From contig JAIVFJ010000044.1 in assembly GCA_025765615.1 (NCBI GenBank), positions 248,001 through 312,000 on the forward strand: a DNA stretch of 64,000 nucleotides. The letters are read 5' to 3'. This DNA comes from Zopfochytrium polystomum (taxonomy: Eukaryota > Chytridiomycota > Chytridiomycetes > Chytridiales > Chytridiaceae). Shown piece after piece: positions 10,615 through 21,215 of this stretch (position 1 is its first letter; the number at the start of each line of letters is the position of its first letter). The position numbers and the translations under genes were made by a program. Under the pieces are notes generated by a model that saw nothing but the letters and a program-made list of their open reading frames with translations, was not told the DNA's origin and made no database searches.

Positions 10615-11942
10615 CAATGCAGAGAGGTTCAGTCAGATGTGGGCAAAAAACGACCTGAGGGAGCGAGACACGCGCGCACTCGTTTTCGATTGTCTCGAGC
10701 GGTCTGTCTGTCTGTCTGTCTCTCTGTCTCTGCCTGTCTGTCTGCCTGTCTGTCCATCTCTCTCTCTCTCTCTCACGGCTCTGTCCCCCACCCTCTCCTC
10801 TCCAGTCTCGTCCTCTCTCTCTCTCACTCTGAAAAATGGACCCCGCTGCTCCTTTCCGCAGAGCAGGAAAAATCACAAATCAAACAGAAAGAATAATGAC
10901 GGAAACTCGCCGAACAAACCCCTCGTCCTCTTCGTTGTCACCATCATCTTCATCATCTTCATCGCCTCCACCCACCACAACCACCACCACCCGCGGTAGC
11001 CATCGCGGCCCTCCACGCCGCCGCCCCAACGACATCATGCGCGGCCGCGGTCGTGGACGCGCGGGACTCCGCCTTTCCACCGCCATCATGCCTCTGCTGG
11101 CCGTCCTCGCCGTCCTCGCCGTCATCGCCATCTTCTCGCCCTCCTCCTCCTCCTCCAGCAACGGCTACGGCCTCGGCTTTGCCTCCGCCCTTTCCGCGAC
11201 GCGATCCAAGCAACAGTCAACGACGACGGCGCGGAAACCATCGCGGCAGCAGAAGCAAACCCGCGCGCGCACCGCGCCGCCGCCAAAGAAGCAGAAGCAG
11301 CCGAAGCCGCAGAAGACGCAGAAGCCGCAAAAGCAGCAAAGGCCGCCAAAGCCCCCCAAACAGACAAAGACACCGTCGTCGACGCAGCAGCAGCGATCAA
11401 GGGCCGTAGCGCCGCCGAACCAGAAGCAGAAACAAACAAAGCCGGCGTGGTCGTGGCCGTTTCAAAAGAAGAAGCAGCAGCCTCCCCAGAAGCAGCAACA
11501 GCAGCAGCAGCAGCTTCGGCCTCAGCATCAGCAGCAGCCGCAGCAGCCGCAGCGATCGCGGGTCCCCTTCGTTCCAGCCGTGCCGCCGAAAGACCTTGCC
11601 AAGAACCAACGCGCGCAACAAGCTTCCCAACAAGCGGCCCAACGAATCGCGGCCGAACGAGCAAAGATGAAGGCTGCGGCCATACGACAGCAGGAGGAGC
11701 AGCCGCGGCCACCCCCAAGTCAGCAGGCGGCGGTCAGCGTGCCGGCGCGGCCTGGCAACCCGCTACCCGAGCCCGTCGGCAAGAAAGACGGCGGGATCCT
11801 GCCGATCGGCATTCCCCTCAAGCATCCCTCTGGGTACGTTCCCCGATGGAAGTGGGAAGCTAAGAATGGGCCGATGTATCCGCAGCAGCAGGAGCAGGAC
11901 CAGCAGCAGCAGCAGCGGCGGCGCCGGCGGCGGCGGCGGTGA
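10615..11942. repeat. Right arm of the inverted duplication
   Basis: Partner of 8652-9970: it carries the intact paralogue on the opposite strand plus shared upstream sequence including CTGT repeats. Confidence 0.6.
10896..11942 (+). CDS. Single-pass membrane protein with Lys/Gln-rich tail
   Basis: 348 aa, started at ATG 10896 because it aligns with the paralogue's start; an in-frame ATG at 10836 is less likely. It has a Ser/Thr/Pro-rich N-terminus, then one membrane segment (IMPLLAVLAVLAVIAIF, about residues 65-82), then a long basic Lys/Gln/Pro region, and a C-terminal part with ordinary composition (LPIGIPLKHPSGYVP, about 306-320) ending in poly-Arg. No known family recognised. The charge layout suggests a signal-anchor protein with a disordered basic domain. 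The inverted paralogue at 8652-9630 is frameshifted, so this is likely the working copy. Confidence 0.55.
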   Translation: MTETRRTNPSSSSLSPSSSSSSSPPPTTTTTTRGSHRGPPRRRPNDIMRGRGRGRAGLRLSTAIMPLLAVLAVLAVIAIFSPSSSSSSNGYGLGFASALSATRSKQQSTTTARKPSRQQKQTRARTAPPPKKQKQPKPQKTQKPQKQQRPPKPPKQTKTPSSTQQQRSRAVAPPNQKQKQTKPAWSWPFQKKKQQPPQKQQQQQQQLRPQHQQQPQQPQRSRVPFVPAVPPKDLAKNQRAQQASQQAAQRIAAERAKMKAAAIRQQEEQPRPPPSQQAAVSVPARPGNPLPEPVGKKDGGILPIGIPLKHPSGYVPRWKWEAKNGPMYPQQQEQDQQQQQRRRRRRRR

Positions 11943-12317
11943 AGCGATGAAGATTTTTTGTGTTGGTGTGTCTTGTGTGTGTGGCGTGTTGCTCTGTTTT
12001 CTTTGTCTCTCGCCTTTTTCTTTGGTTCTTTTGTCTACCCCTCTGCTTGGCCGCCGCGCAGTCGCTTTTTGGGTCCCACTTGCTCGACGCCGTCCTCCAT
12101 ATTCCCAGCACAGGTAGCAGCTGAAGCGGCATCGGACTCTCGCAAGATCCAGTTTACTGCGTCGGTGGGACAATCTTGCCGACTTTGTGCTCGATGACCA
12201 CTTTCTCCACAGTCAGTCGCCTAGACGAATTGGTGCAAGTGCGGAATTTGAGGATCCTTTCGCTTGGGCTCCTGCACTCTCTTCTGACCAATCTCAAAAA
12301 ATGGATTTCATTAGATC
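11943..12317. other. Intergenic between converging genes
   Basis: About 375 bp between the membrane-protein gene and the converging F-box-like relic. No feature seen. Confidence 0.4.
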
Positions 12318-13515
12318 CTAGTTAGCCGTAGTGAGTCTCATGGTTTCCAGAGGCGATTCCTTCATGGTCGCCACTCTTCGCACACAATACTCCGCTACTA
12401 CCGCGATGCGGGGCGACACATCTTTCCACAGCACCGTTCCGCACTCTTGGAGAAGGCGCACAACGAGCTCATCACTCGCCACCAGCTCCAAAGAGTTTCC
12501 ATAACCGTGGGCGGTCAACTGGTGATTGATGTCAGCCATTGCGCGAGCTTTCCACGCCCCCGGCGCAATGAGCGTCAGCGCTCCGTCGACGGCCTGTCGT
12601 ACGCGGCGCTTGGTCGGGTGCCAGGACCCGCCAATGTCCTTCCGCAGCTTGAGAAACTCTGCGCTGGACGCGATCGCAGCTTCAAGATGCACGGCGAGCG
12701 GCGCCGTCCACATGGCGCGGAACGCCCGCTCCGCCTCGGCCATCCGCGCCTGCTTGTCCACCCAGCTCGTCCACCCAGCTCGTCTTGCGCCGCGGCTGCG
12801 CGGCGCAAGACGCCGCCCCGACACGCTCCCGAGCCGCTTCAACACCAACGATTTCTCCTTCTCCTTCGCCGCCGAAACTGTCCGCTCCGCCCCCTGCTGC
12901 GCCTCCCTCTCTACCCGCCGGACGCCACAACGAAGGGTCTTCGTCTCTTCCGCCGTCGACGAATTGAGCCGCGCGCACTACTTAACTTTGTTGTCCAAGC
13001 GCACACGTCCGTCCTCGGTCTGTGTTGTGAAACAAGAGCACTTTGTCCTTGCCTTGTCTTGTTTGTGTTCTTCGTCTTTCCTCTCCTTTAATTTTCTCTG
13101 ATTCTCCATAAATTCGTTGCCCAGTGATCATGGGAACTTCTTCATCCCCGATCACTGTGCAGGTACTGTTCTCTTGACTTTGTTTCCACTCTGTTTGCAT
13201 CCTTACAATACATGGGAACTTCTTCATCCCTGATCACTGGGCAGGTCGCCTCGCTCCTGCTCAACAGTCCTGCCGCAGCGCGACCGCAACCTCCTCATGC
13301 GTGCACATCCTGGTGTGCCACAGTCTCGCCCCCGTGCACGCCTCGTACAAGCGCAGCTGTAGCGGCCGTACCACGCGGAAGATGCGCGGCTTGCCGCAGC
13401 TCTGGCAGCCGACGCCCCAGGCGAGGAGGAGCGCCGCGTGCGGAGTCATTTAATCGTCAAAGCCGGAAGCGCGTTCCAAGTTGTGCCACAGCAGCGGCCA
13501 TGTGCGTTGGGCAGC
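12318..13515 (-). pseudogene. Broken F-box-like gene
   Basis: Two minus-strand blocks look like exons of one gene. The first (13515 to about 13270) begins at an acceptor and reads AAQRTWPLLWHNLERASGF, then a TAA at 13452-13450, then a Cys-rich stretch (GVGCQSCGKPR, LRLYEACTGARLWHTR) like exon 2 of the F-box gene at 2165. The second block (about 12984-12318) reads a charged helical region (ETKTLRCGVRRVE) and ends SPLETMRLTTAN at a stop. The in-frame TAA and the lack of a recognisable F-box exon make this a likely pseudogene, unless an intron removes the stop. Exon boundaries are only partly resolved. Confidence 0.45.
13129..13246. repeat. Duplicated 36-bp motif
   Basis: A 36-bp motif beginning CATGGGAACTTCTTCATCCC and ending GCAGGT occurs at 13129-13164 and 13211-13246 with two mismatches. 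It lies between the two blocks of the F-box-like relic. Confidence 0.7.
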
Positions 13516-14559
13516 CTGCAATTCATTACTTTTCTTTTCAATTACGCAGGGATGTTTGATGAAGGGGGGAAGGCAAGGGAAAGCTGCCGAAGTTTTCTCC
13601 CTGAACACACACAAGTATTGCCTCCAAGGCTGGCTGGCTGGGCATTGGTTAGGGCTGGGCAGAACTGGGACCCTCATCCTCATCAGAGCCTCCTTCCATT
13701 TCGATTTCAAAATGGCTTGTGAATGCTGAAATCGCTCGTGAACCACAGAGACTGCTTTGAAGTCGCTGTGGGTTTCACCGCTGCAAACATAAGATCAATT
13801 TACACAGCAGCTTTTTGTACATGGTCCACAGGAGAAGACTTTGACTTTAAAGGTATAACTATTTGCTTCTGTTTTAGTTCCTCAGCTTGAGTTGCTTGAC
13901 CTGAAGATAGATTGGTTGACCTGAACAACAGATCATATTGTGAGACAAGAACACCACCAATACATACCACCTGCACAAGCAACGGAGATTTTGTTTCGCC
14001 TGCCCTTCTGTATGGAAACAGTCTACTCTGAGTGACTGAGTGGAAGGAGTGAATGAAGTGGAGATGTGTGTTTGTGGGTGATCCTTCTCCCCAACTTGGA
14101 GAGAAAGAGAAAAACTCTGTTATCAATTATTGATAATATACACACTATAAAAGTTGCTAGGCAAGCGTGACCGGCACAGGGTAAAAACCTCTCCTATATT
14201 ATCTGCTTGAGCAGAGGAGGAGGAAAACTGTTTACACCAGGTTTCTGTTCCACTTAATACTCGGAGTATTTGTCATCAGCGCAAGCCAGCGCCCAGGTCT
14301 GCATTGGCGGTGGCTTGCTCTCCCATGGGCATTGTGAGAATGATAACTGACAGTCACAATAGGTTTGGGTCTGTCTTGTGCCCCTTACAACTAACCATTC
14401 AGTTCTGCCTAACACCCCCCTGCACGATGACCATGGGGGTAGCACCCGTTATGCAAAGCGTGCGTAAGCGACTGAGGCTTCGACTAAAAGGGTGTTCGAA
14501 AGGTCAGAGACAAGTAGTGAGGTCAGTTGCTTCCAACCAGCCAGTAGAAGGGAATGGGG
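13516..14559. other. Gene-poor stretch with a dispersed repeat
   Basis: No gene is supported. The only recognised content is the dispersed repeat at 14015-14183. Composition shifts here from GC-rich host DNA toward transposon-rich DNA. Confidence 0.5.
14015..14183. repeat. Dispersed repeat, copy 1
   Basis: About 170 bp, closely matching 32421-32599: shared GAAACAGTCTACTCTGAGTG start, an interior TGTGTGTTTGTGGGTG, and GCACAGGGTA end. No coding capacity; the family is not recognised. Confidence 0.8.
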
Positions 14560-14673
14560 TGCTCTGGGTGTGAGTCAAACTCACGACCTTCGGATGTCTG
14601 TGTGGAGGTGCACCTGTGGGACCAGGTGTGTCATGTATGAGACCGACGCTTTAACCAACTAAGCCACCAGAGC
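14560..14673 (-). tRNA. tRNA-Met-like sequence with an insert after the anticodon
   Basis: On the minus strand, GCTCTGG and CCAGAGC form a perfect acceptor stem with discriminator A. The D arm GCTTAGTTGGTTAAAGC and the anticodon half TCGGT-CTCATA are typical of elongator tRNA-Met (CAT). About 40 nt then interrupt before the matching TCCGA, at the usual place of a tRNA intron. The T arm (GTGAG-TTTGA-CTCAC) has a short loop. It is either an intron-containing tRNA-Met, a tRNA pseudogene, or the head of a SINE. I favour a degenerate or tRNA-derived copy. Confidence 0.5.
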
Positions 14674-14804
14674 CACTGCACAAGTGGGTACACTTCATGT
14701 GTTGTTGTGTGCCTGCCATTTTCTCACTTGTTTTAGTGGAACATGGCTGGAGGATTCTCCTCATGCCACGCAATCACGATGCAAGGCTTGTTGGCTCTTG
14801 CTAT

Positions 14805-14864
14805 TCCCAGATTGTCTAATGGTCAAGATTCCGCCCTTTCACGGCGGCGATTCCCCGTCTGAGA
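14805..14864 (+). pseudogene. tRNA-Glu-like sequence lacking a full T arm
   Basis: TCCCAGA and TCTGAGA can pair (one mismatch) as an acceptor stem. A D-arm-like TGTCTAATGGTCAAGA and an anticodon stem CCGCC/GGCGG around loop CTTTCAC (anticodon TTC) follow. The T arm is shortened to CGATTCCCCG. A tRNA-Glu (UUC) with an internal deletion fits best. Confidence 0.5.
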
Positions 14865-15136
14865 GCCATCAGTTGGACTTCACTTACTGGATGGAGCTTC
14901 CACTTCCAGGCTCAGACTCCAGTCCTGGACTGGCTTGGCTTTCACTTGACAGCCACTGGCTGCTTTTCTGCTAAATCACTTCAAATTGTTTCTGTGCTTT
15001 TTCCCTAGGATCTGATTTTGTTAGAAATTGAATACTCCATCACGCAAGCCAGTTGATGTGAATGAACAAATGGGAAAAGTGATTGTTGGTGCATATTTCA
15101 GACCCTGTCCATCCTACAATCAACCCACCTCTGCAG

Positions 15137-15434
15137 TGTCAGGAACAGGGCAGGACAGGACAAGGCAGACAAGGAACTGAGAGGAGTGATGATTGTATTG
15201 GAAACAATAATTCACTTGAGGGATGGGACAGGTCCCCCATCCCCCTTTTATACCTTTTGAGAGTCTTCCTTGTCAAGACTCAAAGAAAGTTCCAGAAAGA
15301 GCAATTAGTAATACAAGGATACCAATGATACCAATGACAACAAGACAAGTCAGGAAAGCAAAGAAGGTTCCAGAAGGCCCCATGAAGGAATGTTCTAGAA
15401 GGTTCCAGAGGTTTCCAGAGGGTGATTCATAACA
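15137..15434 (-). repeat. 3' LTR of the gypsy element
   Basis: 298 bp, nearly identical to 19897-20186, with small internal insertions relative to it. It begins TGTTATGAATCACC in the element's orientation. Confidence 0.92.
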
Positions 15435-18400
15435 TCATCTCCCCCTTTTAGGCCTCTTCTGCAACTTGGTGGGGTACCTGGTCTTGAACTTGAGCAGAAG
15501 GTCTTGGCAGTGAGTGAGGTTTGACTCAGGTTCCCAGGTGTTGTCAGCATCTGAGTAACCTTTCCACTTGACAAGGAACTTGAGTGTCCTTCCAAACCAC
15601 TTGGCATCCAAGATTTGTTCAACCTCAAATCCCTCTTCACCTTCTCCTCAACTGGAGGAGGAGGAGGAACAACTCTGCCTGGAATGGAATTGGCCACAAA
15701 CTTCTCCAAAAGGCTGACATGGAAAACTGGGTGGATCTTCATGGATGCAGGGAGATCCAGCTTGAAGGTGACTGGATTGATTTGCTCCAAGATCTTGAAA
15801 GGTCCCAACTTGAGGTTGTCTAGCTTGGGACTTGGTCTTTTGGTCTGCAAGTTCTTCCTCAGAAGCCAAACTTGCTGACCCACACCAAGGTCATCGTCCA
15901 TTCTTTGAGTGTTGGCAAATCTTGAGGCATCTTCTTGGGCTCGCTTCAGGGTGGAGTCCAGGAAGGTGCTAATGATCTTGAGCTTATGCAAGTGTGAAGC
16001 CACAGCAGGAGCTTGGACATTGGATAGGGTCTCTTGTCCCAGAAGATCTCCTCTTGGATTGAAGCCATAGGTTGCAAAGAAAGGAGATAGCTGGGTGCTT
16101 GAGTGGAGAGAATTGTTGAGAGCAAATTCTGCCAGGGAAGGAGGGTGGGCCAATCATCCTGTTGATAGCTGACATAGCACCTCAAATACTGCTCCAGAGT
16201 CTGGTTTGTTCTTTCTGTTTGTCCATCAGTCTGAGGGTGATAAGCAGTTTACAGTTGAGACTTGATTCCAAGGGCTGCTGTGAGTGCTTTCCAAAATTGA
16301 GATCTGAACTGTGGTCCTCTTTCACTGATGATTGACTGAGGCAGCCCATGGAGCCTGAATATGTGCTGCAAAAACAAGTCTGCTGTTCCTTGTGCATCTA
16401 TATTCTCAGTGCAGGGGATGAAATGGGCCAACTTTGTCCTTCTGCAGATGACAACAAGGATAGAGTCAAATCCATGGGATGGGGGCAGTTTCACAATGAA
16501 GTCCATGGATATTGATGACCAAGGGCTGATGGCAATTGGGAGGGGCTCCAGAAGTCCATAGGGCTTGTGTCTGCTGGATTTGTTTCTTTGACAGGTTTCA
16601 CAGCTGCTGACATAGTTCTTGATGTACTTCCTCATGCCTGGCCAGTAGAAGTCTCTGGAAACAAGCTCATATGTCTTGTGCTCTCCTGGGTGTCCAGCTG
16701 TTGCTGCATCATGCCTTGTCTTGAGTATCTCAAGTTTTTCCTCTTCTTGGCTGATTTGAATCTTGTGAGGCTTGGGTTCTTGGAAATAGCACGGGCCCAC
16801 ACACTGTCAGGAAGCAATGAAAGGTGTGTCTTGGATGGTGGGGTTAAACCATCTCCCCCTTCAGGTGCAAGGTCTGTTCTTCTTGACAGGGCATCAGCCA
16901 CAGTGTTAAGGTGGCCAGGAGAATAGCACAGCTTAAAGTCATACTCAGAGAGCAGTTCAGCCCACCTGGCATGCCTCTGCTTGAGCAACCTCCTTGCCCT
17001 GAAGAAGGTGAGGTTCTTGTGATCAGAATAGACAGAGATGCCTTTAGAACCAGCCAAGTAGTGTCTCCAGAATTTGAATGCTTCCACAATTGCAAGCAAC
17101 TCCTTGTCATGGGCTGTGTAGTTACACTCAGCACCGTTCAGCTTCCTGGAGTAATATGCCACTGGATGCAGAGGAGCAGAGGGGTCCTGAGAGCTTGGCT
17201 GGGACAGAACAGCACCAAGGGCATAGTCTGAGGCATCAGTTTCCAAGGTGAAGGGAAGCAAGGGATCCACATGCTTAAGGAGTTGTGCACTTGTGGTTGC
17301 TGTCTTAAGAGCTAGCCAGGCTTGCTCTGCTGCTGGGGTCCATTCAAACTTGGTGGTCTTCTTGGTGAGATCAGTGAGAGGCTTGGCTATGGCAGAATAG
17401 TTGGCAATGAAGGTTCTGTAGAAGTTGCAAAATCCAAGGAAGCTTTGAACATCCTTGATGGAATTTGGAGCCTTCCATTCAAGAATAGTTTGGATCTTGT
17501 CTGGTGCCATGGAGATCCCTTTGTCAGACACAATGAACCCCAAAAACTCAATGGAGGTCTTGTGGAATTCACACTTCTCCAGCTTTGCATAGAGATGATG
17601 CTGTCTGAGTCTCTCCAAGACAGTCTTGACATGTCCCATATGGCTTGCAGTGTCGGACAAAAATTCCAGGATATCATCCAGGTAGACAATGACAAAAAGG
17701 TCCAGAATATCCCTGAAGATGTCATTCATCATGCCTTGGAAATAGCTGGCGCATTGGTAAGTCCAAAGGGCATGACCAAGTACTCAAAGTGACTGTATTT
17801 GCATCTGAAGGCAGTCTTCCATTGATCCTGGGGCTTAATTCTGACCAAATTGTAGGCACCTCTGAGGTCAATCTTGGAAAATATTCTTGCATGGCTCAGT
17901 TTGTCCAGTAATTCAGAGATGAGAGGCAGTGGATAGCGGTTCTTGACTGTCATCTCATTGAGATCTCTGTAGTCCATGCAGGGTCTCAGTCCCCCATCCT
18001 TCTTCTTGACAAAAACGATGGGAGCTCCAGCTGGTGACTTGGAAGGTTGGATGAATCCCTTGTTCAGCATTTCTTCAATGTATTCTTGGAGAGCCTTGGC
18101 TTCTGGTGGAGAGAGGTGGTACAGTGGCTTGAAAGGTGGGCTGCAAGTTTCATCCTTGAGTGGGATTTCACAGTCATAAGCCCTCTGAGCTGGTAGCAGG
18201 TCTGCCTTGGTCTTGGAAAACACATCAGCATAAGGGAGATATTCTTTTGGTAGCTTGGATGCCAGCAAAAGGTCTGATGGGTCCAAGTTCCTGTGCTCTT
18301 CAGCAGTGGGGCATGAATTCTTGACTGGGAACTGTGATTCTTGAATCTTTGACTGAGAGTTCTGTTCTTGGCAAAGACTGTGAGCTGTGGAACTTGAATC

Positions 18401-19017
18401 TTGAATGTGGACTGTGAACTGTGGTACTTGAATCTTGACTGTGAACTGTGAACTGTGGAACTTGAGTCTTGGCTGGCTGTTCCAATTGGTGGAGGTTGGA
18501 CTTGACCAGTGACCCAATCAATGGCAGGGTTCTGGGCTTGCAGCCATGGTAATCCCAGGATGACAGAGAATGTGGGTGAGCCAAGATCCAATACTTCCAG
18601 GTTGACCATGGATGGTGGAAAGCCTTGGATGTGGAGGTTTAGCTTGGTTTCATGTCTGATTTCCTTGAACAGAGCATGATTGGCAAAGTGGACCTTGAGG
18701 GGTGTGGATTTCTTGATGGTGGGAATGGCACAAGACTTGGCAAGGGTGGCATCAATGATGTTGCAGGATGATCCAGAGTCGATAAGGGCCTTGGTTGTGA
18801 TGATTGACTTGGGTGAGAGTTGAATCTTGACATCCATGGTGAGTTGGTGGGGCTTGGAATCTGAGGTGTTTGTGGTGCTGGTGGTGGTGATGAAACAGGG
18901 GCAGCTTGGAGGAGGGTCCAGGGAATTGCCCCTCAGTGAGCCTGGACCTGGGAGTTTGGGTGCTTCTTCCTTGGGCAGTCCTTGACAGCATGCTCCTTGG
19001 AGCCACAGTAAAAACAC
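15435..19017 (-). pseudogene. pol: Gypsy pol with chromodomain, broken by frameshifts and a stop
   Basis: Pol opens in the -1 frame relative to gag. In order: aspartic protease (ALIDSGSSCNII), reverse transcriptase ([27 protein letters not shown], then YLDDIL), RNase H (LETDASDYALGAVL), integrase zinc finger (HPGEHKTYELV, CETCQRN), integrase core ([19 protein letters not shown]) and a C-terminal chromodomain (FLVKWKGYSDADNTWEPE). Breaks: a frame change in a degenerate repeat at about 18300-18500; one base missing near 17745, just before YLDD; a TAA at about 16252 before TAYHPQTDG; and a frame change near 16150. The chromodomain stop (15437-15435) abuts the LTR. Chromodomains of this class direct integration to marked chromatin. 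Confidence 0.9.
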
Positions 19018-19856
19018 AGTCCCTGCTGGGCCCTCCTTGTTTTCTCCTCTTGGCTCAGAGGACCCTTAGGAAGTGTCTCAACTGCATCCACTTGCATGGG
19101 TTCAGGAACTGTAAGAGCTTGAGGGACTGGGGTAGGTCTTGATGTAGTTCCTACTTGTCTTTGCTTCAGCCTCTTGGAGTAGAGTCTGTTGTCAATCTTG
19201 ATGGCAAGGAGAATGTACTCTTCCAAGGTCTCAGGGATGTGCAGAGACTGGGAGAGCATGTCTTGGATAGACTCATGGAGACCATCATGGTACAGCTCCA
19301 TCAGAGCTGCATCATTGTATCCAGAGTCTCTGGCTAGTTGCTTGAATTGGTTGGTGTAGGCCACACAAGATTGCTTTCCTTGCTTGATATGCTTGAGCTT
19401 GGATCTTGCTGTCCAAGATGCGTAGGGGTCACCAAAGGTAGCTTCCAGCCCCTCCCAGAGCTCTTGCAGGGTGGTGGGTGTGCTTGGGAGAGATCGGTAC
19501 CATGATTGAGCTTGACCAGACAGGAGGGTGCTTGTGAAAAGAACCTTGACTTGCTCACTGGGAAATCTTGAAGGTTGGAGAAGGATGACATTCTCCACAG
19601 TGGCCATAAAGTTCCTGAGGTCTTTGGCCAGCCCAGTGAACTTGTCAGGGCTGGGAACCTTGGGCTCTCTTGCTTGGTTGGCTTGGGGCAGGGGAAGAGC
19701 TTGATGTTCTTTTTGGTGAAGTTGTTGTTGAAGCTGGTGCTGCTGGTGAAGGACTTGTTCTTGAAGTTGGTGTGTCTGTCTTGAAAGGGCTTGCAATTGG
19801 TCCATCAAGGCTTGGAAGGCAGTTGCATCAGGGAAGGTGTTGTTTGGGTCAGACAT
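18933..19856 (-). CDS. gag: Gypsy Gag with zinc knuckle
   Basis: 307 aa, intact. A Gln-rich coiled N-terminus (MSDPNNTFPDATAFQALMDQ) precedes a retrotransposon gag domain (LQELWEGLEATFGDP, YTNQFKQLARDSGY) and a CCHC zinc knuckle (CFYCGSKEHAVKDC). Gag packages the element's RNA in virus-like particles. The 3' end overlaps the start of pol by about 85 bp in a -1 arrangement, so pol probably needed programmed frameshifting. Confidence 0.92.
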   Translation of the reverse strand: MSDPNNTFPDATAFQALMDQLQALSRQTHQLQEQVLHQQHQLQQQLHQKEHQALPLPQANQAREPKVPSPDKFTGLAKDLRNFMATVENVILLQPSRFPSEQVKVLFTSTLLSGQAQSWYRSLPSTPTTLQELWEGLEATFGDPYASWTARSKLKHIKQGKQSCVAYTNQFKQLARDSGYNDAALMELYHDGLHESIQDMLSQSLHIPETLEEYILLAIKIDNRLYSKRLKQRQVGTTSRPTPVPQALTVPEPMQVDAVETLPKGPLSQEEKTRRAQQGLCFYCGSKEHAVKDCPRKKHPNSQVQAH

Positions 19857-19896
19857 GATGGCAGGGAGTAGTAGGAGAGGGTGAAGTGAATTATGA

Positions 19897-20186
19897 TGTC
19901 AGGAACAGGGCAGGAAAAGGCAAGGCAAGGCAGAGAAGGAACTGAGAGGAGTGATGATTGTATTGGAAACAATAATTCACTTGAGGGATGGGACAGGTCC
20001 CCCATCCCCTTTTATACCTTTTGAGAGTCTTCTTTGTCAAGACTCAAAGAAAGTTCCAGAAAGAGCAATTAGTAATACAATGTTACCAATGTCAGGAAAG
20101 CAAAGAAGGTTCCAGAAGGTTCCACAAGGTTCCATGAAGGAATGTTCTAGAAGGTTCCAGAGGTTTCCAGAAGGTGATTCATACCA
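19897..20186 (-). repeat. 5' LTR of the gypsy element
   Basis: 290 bp. The sequence right after it on the minus strand is TCATAATTCAC, the expected site for primer binding; I do not recognise the primer tRNA. The same LTR-end junction reappears in the gag relic at 62.84 kb. Confidence 0.9.
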
Positions 20187-20820
20187 TGCAGTATCACCAG
20201 GCGCACCCCGTGGATCCTTACTCAGGTGCCTGATTTAGAAGCAGGAAATGTAAAGCCACTCTGAATCAGTCTCATCTGGACCTGTTGAGTGCACTCTCTG
20301 GCATAGGTGTGAGAATCTCCTACTTCTCCTGGCAGACCATGGAGCGTGGTGCTCCAGGACAATCCCTCTGGAGAACAGGTTGAGACAAAGTGTGGGGCTT
20401 GACTGCTGGGTGTGAGGAAGCAGCACTGTGTGTGGCGGCAATCAAGCAGGATGCAATGGTGTTGTGGCAAATGCAATGGCAAAGCAGCAGTGATGCAGGA
20501 ACAGAAATCCTCCTTGAGCTGCAGGTATGCTCTCTATGAGCTCAAATTGTTGGACACCCCTTTCTCGTCTGCCACTTAAAATTCCCAGACTGAGAAAAAG
20601 CACAAGCACACTCAGGCAAGCTGGTGCTTTCCAACGTGGCACCATTTCTTTTCATGAAAACAAACCAGGAGAATCACCTTTTTGGATGATTTAAATTTTG
20701 TGTTGGGCCATTGGCAAGCCCAAAGCCAGGGACTGAAGTTGTCTGTGGCTCGTGCAATATCAGGCTGCTGCTGCACATCCAGGTTTGGAGCTGCCTGCAA
20801 GTGGCACTGGTAAGTACCAA

Positions 20821-20872
20821 TTGTCACTTTTTTGGCAATCGACGTCACTTTTTTGATAATCGACGTCATTTG
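20821..20872. repeat. GTCACTTTTTTGGCAATCG repeat, first cluster
   Basis: Two to three units of (GA/GG)CGTCACTTTTTTG(G/A)(C/T)AATCG. The same motif recurs in more copies at 22823-22950. Confidence 0.7.
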
Positions 20873-21120
20873 AAGAGTAAAAAGCAACATTTTTACGGGC
20901 ATAAAGGAAAAAGATGCTACTCACTGAAAAAGACATTGAAAGGAATAATATTTTTGCTCTAAAATTAATATATTTTTGCTCTAAAATTAATAGAGAAAGC
21001 TTTTGAAGGAGTGATGTTGGAAGGAAGAAAGAAAGTTGACGGTAAGGAATATAGAAATGTGTTTGTGGGCCTGAAGTCTAGATGTACTGTTTCGGATGTT
21101 TGAAATGTACAATTATTTGG

Positions 21121-21215
21121 AAAAGCGTACAAAAAAGCGTACAAAAAAGATGGAAAAGCGTACAAAAATATTGGAAAAGCGTACAAAAAAGATGGAAAAG
21201 CGTACAAAACGATGA
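21121..21215. repeat. GCGTACAAAAAA-GATGGAAAA tandem repeat, first cluster
   Basis: About five units of roughly 18-21 bp (GCGTACAAAAA followed by GATGGAAAA or TTGGAAAA), the period varying slightly. A second cluster is at 21625-21745. Confidence 0.8.

Larger units (their letters stand above)
15132..20191 (-). mobile_element. Ty3/gypsy chromovirus, full length, inactivated
   Basis: The element spans 15137-20186 and reads on the minus strand. Long terminal repeats (15137-15434 and 19897-20186) start TG and end CA. A perfect 5-bp target duplication, TGCAG, flanks it (15132-15136, 20187-20191). A purine-rich tract (AAAAGGGGGAGATGA) sits next to the 3' LTR. Order is gag, protease, reverse transcriptase, RNase H, integrase, chromodomain. 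The close LTR match and intact TSD suggest recent insertion. Coding breaks in pol indicate it is not autonomous now. Confidence 0.93.

Noticed and set aside
9774..10830. Frames rich in Cys-Leu-Ser-Val or Asp-Arg-Gln-Thr repeats
   Set aside because: Translations of GACA/CTGT microsatellites, not genes.
13450..13452. TAA in the F-box-like relic as a recoded codon
   Set aside because: No recoding signal seen; decay or a missed intron is simpler.
15584..19858. Plus-strand frames inside the gypsy element
   Set aside because: Antisense to Gag and Pol, with no domain of their own.
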